Part shown: positions 5,627-6,829 of the stretch, piece by piece
How positions within the stretch are numbered: position 1 is the first letter of the stretch
Layout of the letters: each line of letters begins with the position of its first letter
Source of the DNA: Solirubrobacterales bacterium
GTDB lineage: Bacteria; Actinomycetota; Thermoleophilia; Solirubrobacterales; Solirubrobacteraceae
DNA: 6,829 nt
Assembly (NCBI GenBank): GCA_003244035.1
Contig: QHBV01000145.1
Span: 1 to 6,829, forward strand
Direction: 5' to 3'
Made by a program: the position numbers and the translations under genes
Notes under the pieces: model-generated
What the model saw: the letters and a program-made list of their open reading frames with translations, nothing else
Databases searched by the model: none
What the model was told of the DNA's origin: nothing

Positions 5627-6162
5627 ACCTCCGCAACGACGCGCTCATCGGCGCCGCGGAGGCGGTGCTCGCAGTCGAGCGGATCGCCACTGCTACCTCG
5701 ACCGGCGTCACTGTCGGCCCAGTCGGCGTGCTGCGGGTCTCGCCGGGTGCCGCCAACGTCATTCCGGGCGCCGCGACCTTCGTCGTCGACATCCGCGACA
5801 GCGACGGCCCGGTGCGCGACGCGGCGGTTGCCGAGTTTCGGCGGGAGCTTGATGCAATCGCCGCGCGACGCGGCCTCACCGTCGGGGTCGACGTAATCCA
5901 GGACAACGCGCCGTCGGTTTGCGACCCGATCGTCGTCGGCGCGGTCCGCGCGGCCTGTGAGACCGTCGGAGAGCCGCACCTGACAAAACATTCAGGCGCC
6001 TACCACGACTGCATGTCGTTCTCGCCCGAGGTACCGATCGTGATGCTATTCGTACCGAGCCGCGGGAGTGTCAGCCACCACCCGGATGAGTACACGGCAC
6101 CGAGAGAGATCGACCTCGGCATCGCCGTGCTCACAGACGCCCTGCGGAGGCTCGCAGCGTGA
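5599..6162 (+). pseudogene. allC: Allantoate amidohydrolase (M20 family), N-terminal half deleted
   Basis: Only the C-terminal part of an M20-family allantoate amidohydrolase / N-carbamoyl-amino-acid hydrolase is present, about 187 of the usual 400-420 residues. It opens with ALHSGTTPMNLRNDALIGAA, the family's (A)HAGTTPMxLRxDAL dimerisation-domain motif. The matching residues upstream of ATG 5623 (ALHSGTTP) are in the same frame but lack a start. Next come SPGAANVIPG, FVVDIRDSD, KHSGAYHDCM with the one retained metal-ligand His, and LFVPSRGSVSHHPDEYTAP. The N-terminal zinc site (His, Asp, Glu, Glu) is gone, so activity is not expected. The intact enzyme would turn allantoate into ureidoglycine, CO2 and ammonia. 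The neighbouring AllE favours allantoate over N-carbamoyl amino acids as substrate. A truncated product could start at ATG 5623, which overlaps the allantoinase stop (ATGA) by chance of the deletion. Confidence 0.85.
6146..6150 (+). promoter_or_regulatory. Shine-Dalgarno deciding the GTG start of the cupin gene
   Basis: GGAGG lies eight bases before the GTG at 6159-6161, inside the end of the M20 gene. It supports GTG as the start and shows that the gene order allC-allE was translationally coupled (GTGA overlap). Confidence 0.65.
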
Positions 6163-6829
6163 GCGCCACCTCGCGTGGCGCGAGCGCGCCGCTGTTCCAT
6201 CTCATCACGCCGGCGAACCGCATGCCGAGCCAGCTGCCGTGGTTCCCCGAGTCCGTCCTCACGACGCTGCTCGTCACCCCGCGGACACGGCGGACGGAGT
6301 TCTTTGAGGCGCACCTGCTGTGCCGGGAGGCCATGAGCTCCGAGCGCATCGAGCCGGACGGCGAGCTCGAGAGCTTCCTCTACGTGATCGCGGGAACTCT
6401 CCGGGTCGTCGCCGATTCCGACACGCACGTACTGGCGGGTGCGGGCCGCTTCGCCTACGTCGGCGTGGATGACGGGTTTCCGTCCACGGGGCAACCGGCA
6501 CGGCGTTCCTGTGGATCCGCCGGCCCTGGGTATCCGCGCCGATAAAGGGCGCCCTCCGTCCTCCGGCCACGTTCGCCTCCGACCGCGCCGCATGCCCTGA
6601 GGAACCACTCGCGCCGCCGGGAGTGTGGATCCGCCGGCTGGTGCCCAGTGACATCGCTTTCGACTTCGCCGTCAACCTGATGCGCTTCACCGCCGGCTCC
6701 GAGCTCGGCATGGTCGAGATCCACGACGAAGACCATGGCCTCTATCTCCTGCGCGGCCACGGCATATACGGACTCGACGGCTTATCCCTTCCCGTCGAGG
6801 GCGACGACTTCATTTACATGGCGCCGTAC
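6159..6829 (+). pseudogene. allE: (S)-ureidoglycine aminohydrolase (bicupin AllE/UGlyAH), frameshifted and running off the window
   Basis: An intact enzyme uses Mn2+ to convert (S)-ureidoglycine to ureidoglycolate and ammonia. The first frame gives MSATSRGASAPLFHLITPAN and a first cupin (ELESFLYVIAGTLRVVADS, GAGRFAYVGVDDGF), then degenerates and stops at TAA 6543-6545. From about 6479, the frame starting two bases later reads SVHGATGTAFLWIRRPW. It goes on to RRLVPSDIAFDFAVNLMRFT, VEIHDEDHGLYLLRGHGIY and VEGDDFIYMAPY to the window edge, with no stop. This is the second, catalytic cupin, and its ligands Glu, His and His (VEIHDEDH, 6716-6736) are conserved. The fourth ligand (Gln) lies beyond the window. 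Adding one base in the GGGTTTCC stretch (6474-6481) would give DDGFSVHGATG and join both halves, so a 1-base deletion or a sequencing error is the simplest explanation. The GTG start has a strong GGAGG site and overlaps the M20 stop. Confidence 0.85.
6510..6638 (+). repeat. 15-base direct repeat inside the cupin gene
   Basis: TGTGGATCCGCCGGC occurs at 6510-6524 and again at 6624-6638, 114 bases (38 codons) apart and in the same frame. It encodes (L/V)-W-I-R-R both times. The two copies sit at the end of the first cupin and just before the second. It may be a chance similarity or a relic of an internal duplication. Confidence 0.4.

Noticed and set aside
4772..6162. A designed bifunctional allantoinase-amidohydrolase fusion
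   Set aside because: The two parts are in different frames, a stop intervenes, and essential metal-site residues of both enzymes are missing.
1..6829. tRNA or rRNA genes, CRISPR arrays, insertion sequences, transposases
   Set aside because: I looked for cloverleaf-like arms, regularly spaced repeats and transposase motifs on both strands and saw none. A tRNA and repeat-finding program would be needed to exclude weak cases.

Overview
This is a high-GC bacterial window with GTG starts, tightly overlapping genes and Shine-Dalgarno sequences. It probably comes from an actinobacterium or a similarly GC-rich soil bacterium, but no gene here fixes the taxonomy. The theme is catabolism of ureides, hydantoins and purine-derived nitrogen. 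Two divergent gene blocks are separated by an intergenic region of about 0.5 kb.

Left block (minus strand, positions 4235 down to 1). Five genes are packed like one operon. They are a PfkB-family kinase, an Asp/Glu/hydantoin racemase, an ATZ/TRZ-type metal-dependent amidohydrolase, a NodB-fold PuuE-like (allantoinase-type) protein, and the N-terminus of an Opp/Dpp-type ABC transporter ATPase. Three junctions overlap (GTGA, ATGA, GTGCCTGA) and one has a 4-base gap, so translational coupling is likely. The four complete genes are uninterrupted. The racemase and amidohydrolase keep their expected catalytic residues, and the kinase keeps its diagnostic motif. The block reads as an import and ring-opening or deamination module for a nitrogen heterocycle. 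The substrate, and why a kinase belongs to it, cannot be read from sequence.

Middle (about 4236-4771). This holds a probable minus-strand promoter for the kinase operon, a perfect 7+7 inverted repeat of GntR type (TTTGT-gca-ACAAA core), a cytochrome P450 N-terminal remnant on the minus strand, and a good plus-strand sigma70-like promoter (TTGCCA-17-TACATT).

Right block (plus strand, 4772 to the window end). Three consecutive genes of the classical allantoin pathway are recognisable in pathway order: allantoinase (AllB type), allantoate amidohydrolase (AllC, M20 type) and (S)-ureidoglycine aminohydrolase (AllE, bicupin). All three are damaged. One deletion with a junction at about 5597-5604 has removed the C-terminal third of allantoinase and the N-terminal half of the M20 enzyme. 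The cupin gene has a single-base-type frameshift near 6477, after which the second cupin domain continues in another frame. The classical ureide route therefore looks inactivated, unless the lesions are assembly errors, beside an intact operon that carries a different allantoinase-type protein and a racemase. The most interesting points are this contrast, the exact deletion scar, the P450 fossil and the putative shared operator.
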